A stretch of DNA of 64,000 nt from Camellia lanceoleosa (Eukaryota; Streptophyta; Magnoliopsida; Ericales; Theaceae): NCBI GenBank assembly GCA_025200525.1, contig CM045758.1, positions 57,445,649-57,509,648 on the forward strand, in the 5' to 3' direction. The notes beneath the pieces are model-generated. The model did not search any database, was not told where the DNA came from, and saw nothing but the letters and a program-made list of their open reading frames with translations. Every line of letters begins with the position of its first letter. Within the stretch, counting starts at the first letter, position 1. A program made the position numbers and the translations under genes. Below, piece by piece: positions 10,425 to 22,560 of the stretch.

Positions 10425-10925
10425 ATGGCATCTCAAGAAGCTATAGCACTAAGAAAAGCAAGAACAATTGAGGAAGAAGATCAAGAGATGAAGGAGATCC
10501 CAATGCCATTGGAGGCAAACCAAAGGAAATCATTTAAATAGGCACTCGCATCAACTAACACCAATGAGAAAGCCTTTGACAATGACCTTGATAGACTCTC
10601 TACAGATGATGAATTTCTAACTAATGAAAAGGACAATGAAAAAGCATCAGAAGATGAACAGGAGAACGACTTGGACATCAAGGTTCCCAAAATCAAACTC
10701 CCACCAAGGTTAATTAAATCAATCAGCAAGCCGTGGAAAGACTGTCTTATAGTCAGATTACTTCGAAAGATTGTTGAATACAAAATTTTGATTAACAAGT
10801 TGAGAAAGATTTAGGGCATACAAGGTGATTTTGAGGCCACCGATTTAGGGCTTGGCTTCTTCTTGGTAAAATTCAAAATGTTGGCTGACTGTAATAGGGT
10901 ATACATAGAAGGTCCTTGGATTATT
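10425..10925 (+). pseudogene. LINE ORF1, N-terminal part (DUF4283)
   Basis: From the ATG at 10425 one frame encodes an acidic leader and then WKDCLIVRLLRK, GDFEATDLGLGFFLVKF and ADCNRVYIEGPWII, the DUF4283 signature found in ORF1 of plant L1-type retrotransposons. ORF1 proteins bind the element RNA. The frame has stops where relatives have sense codons: TAG at 10539-10541, and a TAG after LRKI where Trp is usual. It is cut at GPWII by an insertion; the reading resumes at 13010 with the matching residues MDHYLTVRRW. No reverse transcriptase ORF2 was found in the window. Confidence 0.8.
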
Positions 10926-13009
10926 ATAGAGGCTCGAGTTGAGACCCAACCTTTTTATACTCCTTAATTTAGAATCTGGCGCCTATGGTTGTTGTCTATG
11001 CTTCTTCTGATCTTGTAGTTGATTGGGAATGGTTATTTGGATTGTTGGATTATATTTTGAATAAGTAGGGAGTTAATATTTCAAAGGAAATTCTATATGT
11101 TTGTTCTTGAGTTTGCTCAAGCAGCCTTTTCTTCGTTCGAGCAGTCTTTTGTTTCTCTCAAAATATGTCACTTACAGGTCTAAACTTCTGGGAGTAGGAT
11201 GTTCTTCGTTCGAGCGGTTTTTTTTTTCACTTGAATGGTCTCTTTGCAGGTCTGAACTTCTAGGAGTTTGGTTTCTTCACTCGAGCTATGGTTTGGTCAC
11301 TCGAGCGGTGTTACGTGTATGACGCTCGAGTTTTGTTTCGGTCGCTTAAGTGGTCTATTAGTATAAAGCTGTAGAAAAATATATTCTTTCCACTTTTTTG
11401 TTTTTCTCTTCTTCTCTCTTTCCTTTCTGAGCGAAATTTCTTGCTCTTTCTCTTTCTAAAATCTCATCTAAACACTCCTAACACCCTAATCCAATAGTCT
11501 TGCTGCCTTGGTGCTTTGAGGAAAATGGTAGAGCTCGCCATAGTGGTCATTTCAATCTAAAAAAGTTCAAACTTTGGTCTCTGTCAAATCTTTGGGGGTT
11601 TTATTCCTCTTCTCTTCCTATTTTGAGGTAGGGGTTTCTTTTTTGTATAGCATTTAACCCTATTATGTGTTCTTTGAAAAGAGTGGTGTTTTGGGAGTTG
11701 TGGGTTTGATTTAGGGTAGTATTTGATTTGATTTGGGTTTGGATTTGGGGTTTAAATGAGGGGTTTTCATTTAAATGATCTTGGAATGGTTTCTGGTATT
11801 GAGAATTTGGGAAATGGCTTTGAAAATGTAAAGTGTGAAAAAGAATATTTGTTTGGGGGTTTTTGGAAATTCTTAAGTATTCATGTTTTGAACTAAGAAA
11901 AAATGAAAAGATGTTGAGATTTTGAAATGATATTATGATTATATCTGTTGATTTTGAAAGTGGAGTTAAATATTTATTGTTACTCCTATATTGGGATTAT
12001 GAAATCATATCTATTTTCTTGAAATTTATCTTTTGAATAGAGATATCTATTTTGGGCTATCGCTAAGGGATAACTTTGATTGTTGTAAAAATTGCATGAA
12101 AACTGGGTTAATTAAAACTATTTTGCTCATACATCTTGCATTTGAACATTGTTTCATATTTATACATGGAAAATGTATTATTTTTGAGAAAAATGGGTGA
12201 ATATCTTGGTAAATCTAGTTAAGGGGTGCGATTGTAGTTATATTTATGTTGGCCTGTGCGTCTTTGGTGAAAGTCCAATCCTTCCGGTTAGTACCGGTAA
12301 AATGGCTTTTGTAGTGTTTGTATAGCCTATTGGCAAACACGTACCTAGAGATTCCCAGTGTGTGTATCCACTGCCCTATTTTCTGTATTAGAAGTATTGA
12401 TTTATGAATTAAATTATTAACATATCATTGCATTGTTTGAAAGAGAAAATGTATCGTTTTGATAAATGGCATTCATATGCAATCACCATATGGCTTTGTT
12501 AAGTATCATACAGTATAGTAAATTAATCTTTATTGAGTTTTAGCTCACCCTATATGGAAACCAACTTTTAAGTGCTGATGATGTGCCTTCGCTAAGGAAT
12601 TAGCTTGAGAGGACTCTAAAGCTGAAGGCTCATTATTTTTGTTTTCTAGATATTTTTGTACAAGACTAAGGATTTTATATTTATTGGGTTTGACCCACTT
12701 TTATTGTAACCAAATATCATCTTGGAAATATGTAGCCGTTAGAGCATGAACTTCTCTTTTCTTCTTTTCATTTATATATATATATATATATATATATCTC
12801 ACATACTATAGATTCATAGCTTAGGATTAATGAATGTATTAATGCATATGACATCAGTCTTGTAATACTTTATAGAAACTAATGAAATGGAATATAGTTT
12901 TGAGAAAAGCTTGCAATGTTGTATGATGAAAAGATTTATGTTAATAAGCTTCTGCATATCTGTTGAGGATTATGAGAGTATCTGTTGTTTATATTTTGGA
13001 AGCGTTATA
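10926..13009. mobile_element. 2.1-kb insertion of unknown class inside LINE ORF1
   Basis: The LINE frame breaks between GPWII and MDHYL, and the word ATTAT flanks the break on both sides (10921-10925 and 13010-13014), fitting a 5-bp target duplication. The insert has no recognisable coding region. It contains a cluster of (C)GAGCGGT and CTCGAG words at 11130-11350, a TA microsatellite at about 12773-12797, and a GC-richer segment at 12250-12400. Its ends (TATAGAGG and GCGTTATA) are not TG...CA, so a solo LTR is possible but unproved. Confidence 0.55.
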
Positions 13010-13845
13010 ATTATCATGGACCATTATCTAACCGTTCGAAGGTGGGAACATGATTTCAGGCTGTCTGAAGCAAAAGAGGTAGCAATGGCACTCTGGGTCA
13101 GATTCCTACAACTTCCAATTGAATATTATAATGAGAAGGCGCTTTACCATATAGTGAAAGTATTTAGAAAACCTCTTTAAGTGGATCTAAAGACAACAAT
13201 GTCAAGAAGAGGGAGGTATACAAGAGTTTGTGTGGAAGTGGATTTCACGAAACCTTTGATTTCCAAAGTCACCGTAGGCAAATACACATATATAATTGAA
13301 TACGAATACGAACATCTGCATTACTTTTGTTTTGCTTGCGGGAAGCTTGGCCACCGAAAAGAGTATTGTCATCTTAAACCAACACCGAAGTCGACGACGC
13401 AAGATGAAAGTAACAACAATACAAAAGTCAGAACAGACTAGGGCACAACGGCTAGTTCATTAGGCCCAAAAGACAATAATGGACAACATGAGAAAGCTGA
13501 ATTTAGCCCATGGATGCTAGTCAATAGGAGAAATTGAAAGCCCATGACAAATGGACGTCCTCTAGAGCCTAACAAAAGATTTGCGCTATTCGCCAATAAA
13601 TACAATATGGATGGGGCCAAAGAGAAAGCTAAAGGCAAAGAGACTCAGATGGCCTATTACTCAAACCCACAAAGAGCATCTTCTAGCAGAGCCCAAGCTT
13701 CACATGTTCTTAATTTTGAGGCCATTAACAAGAATGAAGCAACAACTAACGTGAGTCTTCTCCATTCAGAGAGTGACACAGTTAACCAAGTGCAAGTATG
13801 CTATGTGAAACCTAACATTGTTTTAGAACCTATGAAAATCCTAAG
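13010..13845 (+). pseudogene. LINE ORF1, C-terminal part (DUF4283 end plus zinc knuckle)
   Basis: This continues the interrupted ORF1: MDHYLTVRRWEHDF, ALWVRFLQLPIEYYNEKALYHI, then a zinc knuckle CFACGKLGHRKEYC (CX2CX4HX4C) near 13330-13371 and the linker SPWMLVNRRN. Zinc knuckles of this type bind nucleic acid in retroelement ORF1 and gag proteins. Stops: TAA after RKPL (13178-13180), TAG after KVRTD and TGA after VNRRN (CGA-type Arg codon expected). All pieces share one reading frame, so damage is by substitution. The frame is again cut at about 13845 by an LTR-like insertion. Confidence 0.8.
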
Positions 13846-14761
13846 TGATTCGTGATTAGATCAGGATTTTAAATTATTCCAATTCCTAAATATTTAAAAC
13901 ACTCAATCTAAATCATCAAGTCATCAAGCACTTACGAAAGTGATTTAGATTGTTGTTTTATGAATAAACAATAAATCGACACAAACGATTTTTACGTGGA
14001 AAAATCACAATTGAAGAACCTTCAATTGTAATAAAAAATCACGGGCGAAACGCCACTAATCAATCCACTACTGAAGAAAGAAAGATTACAAAGATAATAC
14101 ACAAATTACCCCAACTCAGTCAATTTGCCTTCAAATCTTTTGTAACTCTTTCACCAAGCCTTCATCTTGGAACTGATCCACCTGAAGTTGAATCCACAAC
14201 TTCACTTGTTAGAATTAACGACTACATACAGAATCAACCGCCTTTGAAACTCTACGTTTGAATCTTCAGAATCCACCGAAGAATAACACTCCTATATGTA
14301 TACGAACAATCTCCTTGATATGTGCTTCTCAATTCATGATTTGAATACTCATTCAATTTTATCAAGGAAAACTCACAAAAATCTCAGAAGAAAACCTCAA
14401 ACAAAACCCTGGGACTCTTGAATAAGATCTAGGAAAAGTAAACCCTAACATCAGCCTAAACAGATATATATAGGAGAACAAAGTCCGTGATCTCCGCTCG
14501 AGCGCCAAACATCCCGCTCGAGCGGCTTCAGCAAAACATGCGTGTGACAAAACAGAGTTCCGCTTGAGCGTTGGAGAACCCGCTCGAGCGCGAAATCACA
14601 CATCTCAGTATTTTTACAGACCTGACAAACTACTGAGACATCCCATATTACGCTCGAGCGCCAATGGTTCCGCTCGAGCGGGAAAGACAAAAAACTAGGA
14701 CAAATTACAACTTTATCAAAACAAAGTTTGTATGAGGATTTGACAATAAAGGGACCTAACA
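13846..14761 (-). mobile_element. Probable solo LTR inside LINE ORF1
   Basis: Read on the minus strand the segment opens TGTTAGGTCCC, a common plant LTR start, and its other end can close in CA opposite TGATTCG at 13846. Candidate target duplications (CTAAG and ACCTA/CTAGA) do not match cleanly. The inside is non-coding and includes a cluster of the palindrome CGCTCGAGCG at 14497-14683. The LINE frame reopens after it, which supports an insertion; the class is uncertain. Confidence 0.4.
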
Positions 14762-16110
14762 ACCTAGACCTGCTATAACCCTAGGGGTAGAGTCAAATAC
14801 TCTGAGGACTGAGTTGGCTCTACCCAACCCATCACTATCCCACCCAACTACGAGTTAAGATCCTCTCATTAACCTCTCTTCTTCCTTTCCTACGGATAAC
14901 GGTCCAGATGCACCCAAATAGATCCAACGGTCCAGCTCTAGGTATAAAAAAAAAAAATTCAAACAAATTGAAATTTGTTTTTTTTCCCGCCCAGAGCTAT
15001 ACATACAGATTGTACACATTTGACCTTACTTTCACTCAGTATCACCCTTACTCCTTCTCCTCCACCGAACCCAACCTCACGGGTGATCGGCAACCCACTC
15101 CCGACGACGGCAACCCACTCTGAAACCCAACCCACCCACTCTGAACCTGGTGTAAGGAAATTTGGAAGGGAAAAAAAAGGTTGCTAATGAACATTGTTAC
15201 AATAATGCTGCTTATTAAACCTTACCCAATCATTGAACTTGTATGATCAGTCTGGTAACGTGCACTTGGTGGAAATTGTTTCTAGGATTTGTTTCTTGTC
15301 CACTGTGGTTCTATAAATATATTCTTAGTGTTTTATCCATTCTTAGTTTTCAATTTCAGCACATCCTCTTGTTAGGTGCTTCTTTCTATTTATTTTGACA
15401 TTGGTGCAAGATGTGCTGCTAAATTTGATGTAAGATGATCATGTTCCCACACTAAGCAAAAGTTGACTCACTGTATCATTACTAGCACCCTTTTTGATTC
15501 AACACTGTAAATAGTTTTCATGGCACAGAGAAAACAAAGGTTAGTTTTAGTGCAAAGTGTAAGCCTTTTATGGGTAGGTTGCAAAGTTGAAGCCATATCA
15601 ACATGAATCATCAGTGCCATGAGGACTTGAGCGGTGGGTTTGGTTTCAGAGTGGGTCACCGTCGTTGGGAGTGGGTCGTCGGTCGCTGGTGAGGCTGAGT
15701 TCGGTGGAAGAAAGGGGTGAGGGTGAGGGGGAGGCTGAGAGGGAGGCTGAGTGGGAGTGAGGTCAAATGTGTATAATCTGTATGTATAGTTCTGGACAGG
15801 AAAAACAAAATTTCAATTTGTTTGAATTTTTTTTTTTTAATACCAAGATTTAGACTGTTGGATCTGTTTGGGTACATCTAAACCCTTGCCCATAGAGAAG
15901 GAAGGAGAGAGCTTAAGAAGAGCATATTAACTAACCCAACTACCCCTCTGTTACCATTTGTATCACCATCATCCACATCGACAATATCTTCATATTCCCC
16001 CCAAAAAACCCCAGCTTTGTATCACACTTTCTTACAAACGCTAAACCCAAGCAAAAACTTCATGATCCTAAACCTGAGCGACAATATTAATAACGAGATC
16101 AGGAGGATAC
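14762..16110 (+). pseudogene. LINE ORF1 tail, split by a Mutator-like element
   Basis: If the element at 14852-15933 and one copy of its 10-bp target duplication are removed, a frame from about 14768 runs open for roughly 90 codons to 16110 (TELALPNPSLSHPTT, then PLLPFVSPSSTSTISS and NFMILNLSDNINNE). The composition, rich in Pro, Ser and Thr, fits the linker tail of LINE ORF1. The continuity across the insertion supports both the gene assignment and the element boundaries. The tail is lost at 16111, where the LTR of retrotransposon A begins. Confidence 0.45.
14852..15933. mobile_element. Non-autonomous Mutator-like element with long inverted repeats
   Basis: The ends at 14852-15150 and about 15620-15933 are inverted copies of each other over nearly 300 bp, beginning AGTTAA and sharing AATTCAAACAAATTGAAAT. 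The element is flanked by an exact 10-bp duplication ACCCAACTAC (14842-14851 and 15934-15943). Long inverted repeats plus a 9-11 bp duplication define Mutator-like elements. The 470-bp centre has no transposase and no gene fragment I recognise. Confidence 0.85.
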
Positions 16111-16912
16111 TGTACGGGGAGCAAATACTCCTTTCGTCCAAGCTCCTCATCTGTCCGATCGATCTGCGAACACAAGGGCGGTGAGATACCCGGTAATGTG
16201 TGGCCAGAAAACCCCTCTGACGGTCAAGTTAGCAGACACTCAAGGATATAGAGAGAGATGAGAGAGTTGAGTGTTTTGGTTTTTCTCACCAAATGATGTT
16301 CTATCTCCAGCATGGGGGCGCAGTCACGCTTATATACTTTCTGCGCTGAATTCTGCACCCATTAGTCTCTTAGCACGTGGTGCTGCTCTCCCATCTGTCA
16401 GCACAAATCCAGCAATCACCACTTAACCCAACCGTCAGGCTACATTAGCGGGAACTCGGTAGCCCGGCGGAATCACCTCGGCCTTCCATGACCGTGCTGC
16501 GTAACGTGCCCTAGTGCTCCACTCGCCGAGCTCCATAACAGCCGACCTCGGTAGCACTCCAGCAGGACCGAGTTCCAAACAGCTTACACTGGCATTCAGA
16601 AGACTTTTCCCACCGAGCTAATCGTGCTCCCACAAAACCCGGTAGTAGACGCTCATCTCGGCTAAGTGGACCTCAGGGATAGGCCTCGGCCGAGCAAGTC
16701 CAAATTCGGGGAAGCTCGGTCCAAACATGGGACCTGGACCGGGCAAGATCATCTCAAAGGAAGCCCCAGTTAGCTCAGCCTAAACAAGAGTGAACCTCGA
16801 CCGAGTAAATCCCACTTTGATCAGGCCCAAGTTAGCTCGGCCCAAACTTGCTCGGCCATCTTCTGTCTGGCTCCTTCTACGGCCCAAAGTCAGATTATAA
16901 ATCTCTCTCTCA
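16111..16912 (-). repeat. 3' LTR of retrotransposon A
   Basis: The plus strand starts TGTACGGGG at 16111 and ends CTCTCTCTCA at 16912. Just outside the inner end, the minus strand reads GGAATTAAGAGGCAAT then TGAGAGAGAG, matching the purine tract and LTR start of element B (GGGATTAAGGGGCAAT then TGAGAGGGGG). This fixes the inner boundary. The outer one is set by TG and by similarity to the B LTR end. There is no second LTR to compare. Confidence 0.75.
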
Positions 16913-17081
16913 ATTGCCTCTTAATTCCGTCTGCGCAAGCGTGACTGGGATTACATGATCCGACCGGGGTAGATTCTCCCTCAGTTCTTAGTTCGCAAGA
17001 CGTTAACCGCACTAATCCCTATGCTCGGTTTCTTGGCTTGCTCTGTTGACGCCTCGACTTGCCATCTTGTCTCTTCAATAC

Positions 17082-17188
17082 TGACGTCACCGCCATTATG
17101 AACACGCGTCGTCCATTTATTGGCCTCGAGCAGCCAACCCAGACGTCCCTTTACATTCGAAATTTTGGCGGTTCTTTTCGCCTATAAA
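17082..17188 (+). promoter_or_regulatory. Candidate promoter of the antisense gene in element A
   Basis: The palindrome TGACGTCA (bZIP-type as-1/C-box core) lies at 17082-17089 and a TATA-like CCTATAAACA at 17181-17190, followed by a CT-rich leader. A leader intron is plausible (GTAAGC at 17331, acceptor CCAG at about 17464). This is the plus strand, opposite to pol. Confidence 0.45.
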
Positions 17189-17467
17189 CACGCCATATCT
17201 CCCTTTCATTCCCTTCTTACTGCTTCACCTCTGCTCCAAACGAACAAAAGCTGCTATGCCAACCTTACTACTCAAACACTATTCTTGCCTTGGATTGAAA
17301 CTCGAAGAATCAGCTTTTGCCTCTATACTGGTAAGCTCTTTGAAACTCCTCATTGCTTTTTCATTTGGTATTTCACGTTTTAGGGCACAAAATCCATAGA
17401 TTTTAGGATTTAACCCCCCAAAAACCTCTTCTGCCCCTGCTCTCTTTGCTGTTCTTCAACTCCAGTG

Positions 17468-19823
17468 ATGAACACACGAAGATCTGGAGCGGACCGAGCT
17501 CTAGGCCTTCTTTTGATCCCAAAAAACACCTAAATCGAGCAAATTACGAGTTTGCAAACACTCCTGTAGGAACCGAGGTAGGCAGAGGGCTTGACCGCTT
17601 GACCGGGCTAACATCTGGTCCACTTGAGCAGCCGAGCTTCTAGATTTACCTACGTGATTGAGGTGGTCTGGTACTCCATTTGACCGAGCTAAAGTCAAGC
17701 TCGTTTTGCGCGACCGCACTCTCACTTACACTTACCCTCTTTTTCTTGCAGAGTCCAAGGGGACCACGCACTAACACTGAGGCTCTCAAAGACCGAGCAG
17801 CCATCAAACAAGAGTTTGTGCCAAACCAACACAACCGTGCTAAAACCAGCCGACTGCACACATGGGGCGCTACCGTTTCCTGGTCGACACGCCAGTCGCT
17901 CTAGCCGCGTTTCGGGAAGAATAAGGTATCCTGGACGACGTTTATCTAGAGCTCAGTGCCAAGGACACGACCCCTTGGGGTAGATTAGATCAGTGCCCCT
18001 TCACCGTGCTTTCCATTATAGAATGTGGCCTCCGCTTCCCGGTTAACCCCCTAATGTGCGAGTTCTTGCGGCGCATCGGGCTAGCACCAACCCAAGTCTC
18101 AACCAACACTTACTGCATAATAAACGGAATTGCCGAGCTAAACAACCGGCTAGGAACCAACCTAGGATTAGCCAAGATACTTCGCCAGTATACCCTCGGG
18201 TTTACAGGCAACGACCTTGCCTATTATTTAAAGATCAGACCGGGCAAGGAGAAGATAGTGACCGGTACCCTGGACAAAGACTTGTATGACAACAACTTTT
18301 TCTGGGTGTTCGGTAATTATGAAACAGCCGATGTACCGAGTTGGTATATCAGCAAGAATTTCGGTGAAACATGTAAGCCGTGATAACTGCTCGGTCAAAT
18401 TACTTTCCTTTACTATTCTATACTTAATATCTTTTCTTCTTTTGTTTGCAGCCATTGAAGCTTTGCAAGCCAACTACTACAACCCCAACGAATTAGCCAT
18501 CAGAACCATGCTTCGGTACCGTAACCGGGATTGCCACGAACTTCTCAGTTACGTACCGACCTATAGATACTCCGTTTCCCGCCGGAGTAGAGTGATAGAC
18601 TTTCTTCGAGCGCCGTCGCCACCTCCTGACCCCACACTTCCGGACGTGCCCCTTATTCGGTTGACCGAGGCAGAGGAGATGGCCAAAAGAAGCCGCATCA
18701 AGAATCTGATCACTGCTACATCCACCTAGCTACCGAGCATCCCCTCCCGCACAGCTGCTGCCAGTCAATCAAGCGGGACCGTGGTCGCATTGGCATCACC
18801 TGCCGCAGTGCAGGCAAGGAAAGAAAGCCACTGAGCTGGGAAAAGGCCTCGTAACGCCGATCCCTCAGCCGAGCTTGTTACGGAGTTGAACACCGAGCAA
18901 CCGGCGGTCGCAACCGGCGGTCACAACTGACCCAACACTACCATGGAAACCCCAACTGAACTACAGGGGAAAAAATATCCCGGCCAGTGCATCGGTCAAA
19001 GGGGACAAGGAGCATCTACTCGCCTTTGACCTAACCAAAGCCTTGCTTTTGCCGAGCGACGTGACCGGCAGTGACCACGTGCCGGACACCCGGCTCGTGA
19101 AGTCCTCAGTCAAGTCTATGACCCGAGTAAGAATCTCGAACTCTTTATTCAAATTTTTCCAAGTGTTTGCTCGGTTTCCTTTCTTTAATCAAACTCTTTT
19201 CTTTGCAGGCCATCTAGAAACAACATCTGGTCATGGAGCGGATTCATAGACTCCGACAGAAGGCAACCGACGCGGCCAACCAGGTTGAGCACCTTCAAAC
19301 CGAGCTGGGGTGATCAAAAGCTTCTTTGGAGATCGCAAACTCCGACAACTCCAGATTGCTTGGCCAGCTTGGAGCCGCCGAGCAAGAGAGGGACGCTCTC
19401 TGGGCCGAGCTAGAGGTGTTGAAACAATCAAGGAAGGATGAGCTAGATGAGGCGAACAATGAAGGTTTCAAAGAGGTCGAGGAAAACTACACGAAGCAAG
19501 TCCATGCCACCCAAGATATTTTCTTCAAGGTTGGCTGGAAGGTTGCTTGCGAACAACTTGGCCAAGGATCTAGAACCAACGTGTTTGCCTCTCCCCTAGC
19601 TGTCTTCTTGCCGACATACATGGTACCATACGCCAACGACGTCTTCAGTGCATTACAGGCTGAGGCCAAGGAAGACGACGAGGAGGAAGCCGAGGAAAAT
19701 GTCGAGGGAGATAACCGCCCAAAGCAGACCGGCCAGGTGGAGACCGGAGTCCAGGAAAAAAAACCACGGTTGACCTGGAGGCTACTACTACCACGGATGA
19801 ATTTGCTGACATGTCCTCCTTAG
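17468..19823 (+). pseudogene. Antisense extra gene of element A (coiled-coil, gypsy-associated)
   Basis: A spliced gene opposite to pol. From GRYRFLVDTPVAL (about 17862) the product has FTVLSIIECGLRFPVNPLMC and FLRRIGLAPTQVSTNTY, resembling the Pfam family Putative gypsy type transposon. It then has YRNRDCHELLSYVPTYRYS and PDPTLPDVPLIRLTEAEEMA, and ends in a charged coiled coil with TQDIFFKVGWKVACEQLG and an acidic tail. Introns at 18373-18451 (GTAAGC...GTTTGCAG) and 19127-19208 (GTAAGA...TTTGCAG) match positions in the element B copy. Damage: an in-frame TAA after AAFREE (about 17920) and frame breaks in the second exon. The first coding exon is unclear; 17468 is the first ATG after the leader. 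Function unknown. Comparison with B is my main evidence. Confidence 0.7.
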
Positions 19824-19964
19824 TTTAGTTTTCTATCTTTTTCTTCTTCGTTTTTAAGAATGTAACCGGGCTGCTAGCCCCATCGTATGTAATTCTGTTC
19901 CTCATCAATGAAAAGTTTTGATTTCGTTAAGTGTTTGCACTGTGTTTAAACTAAACAACTTCAG

Positions 19965-20575
19965 CCGGGGTAAAGCACCTTGGCTTAGCAAATCATCAAC
20001 TCGTCCTTGAGCAAATTATTAACTCATATAGCTGAGATAAACCATCTCGATTGAAACCACAGTTGAGAAAAACATCAACTCATTTAACTAGAGCAAAATC
20101 ATCTAGATTGAAATCACTAAGTTGAGCAAATCATCAACTCATTTAACTGGAGTAAAACATCTCGATTGAAATCACGGAGTTGAGTAAATCATCGACCGAT
20201 TCAACCGGAATAAAACATCTCGGTTGAGACCATAGAGTTGAGCAAATCATCAACTCATTCAACTTGAGTAAATCATCTCAGTTGAAATCACAGAATTGAG
20301 CAAATCATCAACTCATTCAACCGGAATAAAACATCTCGGTTTAGACCATAGAGTTGAGCAATTCATCAACTCATTCAACCGAAGTAAATCATCTCGATTG
20401 AAATCACAGAGTTGAGCAAATCATCAACTCATTCAACCGGAATAAAACATCTCGGTTTAAGCAAAGTAAATCATAAACTCATTCAACCGGAATAAAACAT
20501 CTCGGTTTAGACCATAGAGTTGATCAACTCATCAACTCATTCAATCGGAACAAAACATCTCGGTTAAAATCTTAA
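19965..20575. repeat. 58-bp tandem array of element A
   Basis: About ten degenerate units. The word GTTGAGCAAATCATCAAC recurs at exactly 58-bp steps (20121, 20179, 20237, 20295, 20353, 20411). Each unit contains two short dyads: GTTGAG...CAAC and CAACCG...CGGTTG. It lies between the stop of the antisense gene and the stop of integrase, which face each other. Confidence 0.9.
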
Positions 20576-20710
20576 AGTAAGAGTCGAAAACAACGACAGA
20601 ATGCTAGCAGAGATAAGTCACTTCTATTGTATTTGACAAAAAGCGTGTTACATTCAAAAGTATAGGGAGAGCAAGTCTTTCCACAAAAAATTACATAAGA
20701 ACGTAAAATG

Positions 20711-22560
20711 CTAAAAATAGTACAGTTTGAGGTTGGTCGCATTCCATGGCCGGGGTATGCCTTTTCCTTCCAAATCTTCCAAGTGGTATGCCCCCTTGCC
20801 CGCCAGACCTGTTATCTTGTAAGGCCCTTCCCAGTTTGCCCCTAGCTTGCCTTCCCCCGGCACCAGTGTGTTGCCCATCACCTTTTTTAAAACCCAATCC
20901 CCAACTTTGAACGGTCTGGGGTGCACCGTTTTGTTGTATTTTCTGGAAAGCTCTTGTTGGTATGCGGCCACATGGATTAGAGCCTTGTCTCGGCGCTCTT
21001 CCACTAGGTCCAATTCCAGGGCAATGGCTTCAGAGTTTAGCTCGGGCTCAAAACTTTCACCGCAGAGGGTGGGCATGCCAACTTCCAATGGAATGACCGC
21101 CTCCATGCCATATGCCAAGGCAAAAGGAGTTTCCCCGGTAGATCACCTCGGGGTCGTCCGGTATGCCCAAAGGACACTTGGGAGTTCCTCGGCCCATTTT
21201 CCTTTGGCTTTCTCAAGTCTTTTCTTCAACCTATCAAGAATGGTCTTGTTTGATGCTTCGGCTTGGCCGTTGGACTGCGGGTAAGCCGAGGTGGAGTTGT
21301 AGAATTCGATCTTCAATTCTTCACAAAATCCTCTGAAAAAGCGCCTGTCAAATTGGGTGCCGTTGTCAGAAATCAGAATCTTGGGGACGCCAAACCGCGT
21401 TACCACATTCTGCTAGACAAACCGTTTGACGTCTTTCTTCTTGATAGTAGCTAAGGGTTCAGCTTCAACCTATTTGGTGAAGTAGTCCGTAGCCGCGATG
21501 AAGAACTTCTGGTTGCTTGGTGCCGTTGGGAATGGTCCCACTATGTCCAGCCCCCACATCGGAAAAGTCCAAGGGCTTGTGAAGGGAAGAAGTTCTCTGG
21601 CCGGCTGGTGAATTTGGTGGGTGAACTTCTAGCATTTCTCATATTTGCGAACATATTTCTGAGCGTCCGCTTACATGCACGGCCACCAATACCCTTGCGA
21701 GATAGCTCGGTAGGCCAAAGATCTGCCCCCGATGTGACTGCCACATATGCCTTTGTGAATTTCGTACAGGAAAGCTTCCATGCTGTTTGGGTGTACACAC
21801 TTGAGATAAGGACCGGTTAAAGACTTCTTGTATAAAGCGCTAGATGGAGAGAGCCAAAACCGCTCTGACTTCACCCAGATTTTATGCGCTTCCTTTTTAT
21901 CGACTGGAAGGGTCCGCTCTTTTAGAAAGAGGATAATAGGGTCCATCCAAGAAAGACCAAGCTCGGTGCAGAGTACTTTTGTCTGCTCAGGTTCCTCTAT
22001 ACTAGGCCTTGGAAGATACTCAATCAGGAGAGGACTGGGAGATGTTCGGTCGACCATGGAAGCCAGACTGGCTAACTCATCCGCGTGGCCGTTTTCTTCC
22101 CGTCCAATTTGTTGGACCCTTATCGCCTGGAATCGCTTGATGTGGTCTCTTACCAGAGCTTGGTACTTTGCCATTCTATCATCTTTAGCTTCGTAAACCC
22201 CAGACACTTGGTTGACAACAAGTTGGGAATCGCTGTAAACCATCAGCTCAGATGCGCGCACCTGGAGCGCGCTCTTAAGTTCGGCCAGCAGCACATCATA
22301 CTCAGCCTCATTGTTTGACACAAGGAATCCGAGTGTGATAGAGTGTTCGATGGTCAGACCATCTGGGGAGATCAAAACTATGCCTAGCCCGGCATCGTGA
22401 CGATTTGAGGCTCCATCTACAAAAAGTTTCCACATTTCACCGACAAAGAGCTTCCAACACTCTGAGGGGTCCTGGGAGGCTCGAAGGTCGATGGGATCAC
22501 GGTCGCTCGGCTGTTCGGTTTTTGGTGCGCTGCTGTTCGGTTCCATTTCAGATACCAAAA
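20711..22560 (-). pseudogene. Element A: archaeal-type RNase H and integrase
   Basis: Reads right to left. The RNase H ([47 protein letters not shown], and [11 protein letters not shown] carrying the last catalytic Asp) is followed by [20 protein letters not shown], an HHCC zinc region, and the integrase core with D,D,E at WGLDIVG, ISDNGTQF and NGQAEASNK. The C-terminal GWQ-type barrel ends IPRPWNATNLKLYYF. Five premature stops lie at 21671-21673, 21629-21631, 21470-21472, 21413-21415 and 21143-21145. In element B the corresponding codons are Gln, Gln, Trp, Trp and Arg, so all five fit C-to-T or G-to-A change. The polyprotein is dead. Its RNase H is more complete than that of element B. Confidence 0.9.

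Noticed and set aside
17120..17383. 87-codon frame after the LTR of element A
   Set aside because: It overlaps the TATA box and leader of the antisense gene and has no homologue in element B.
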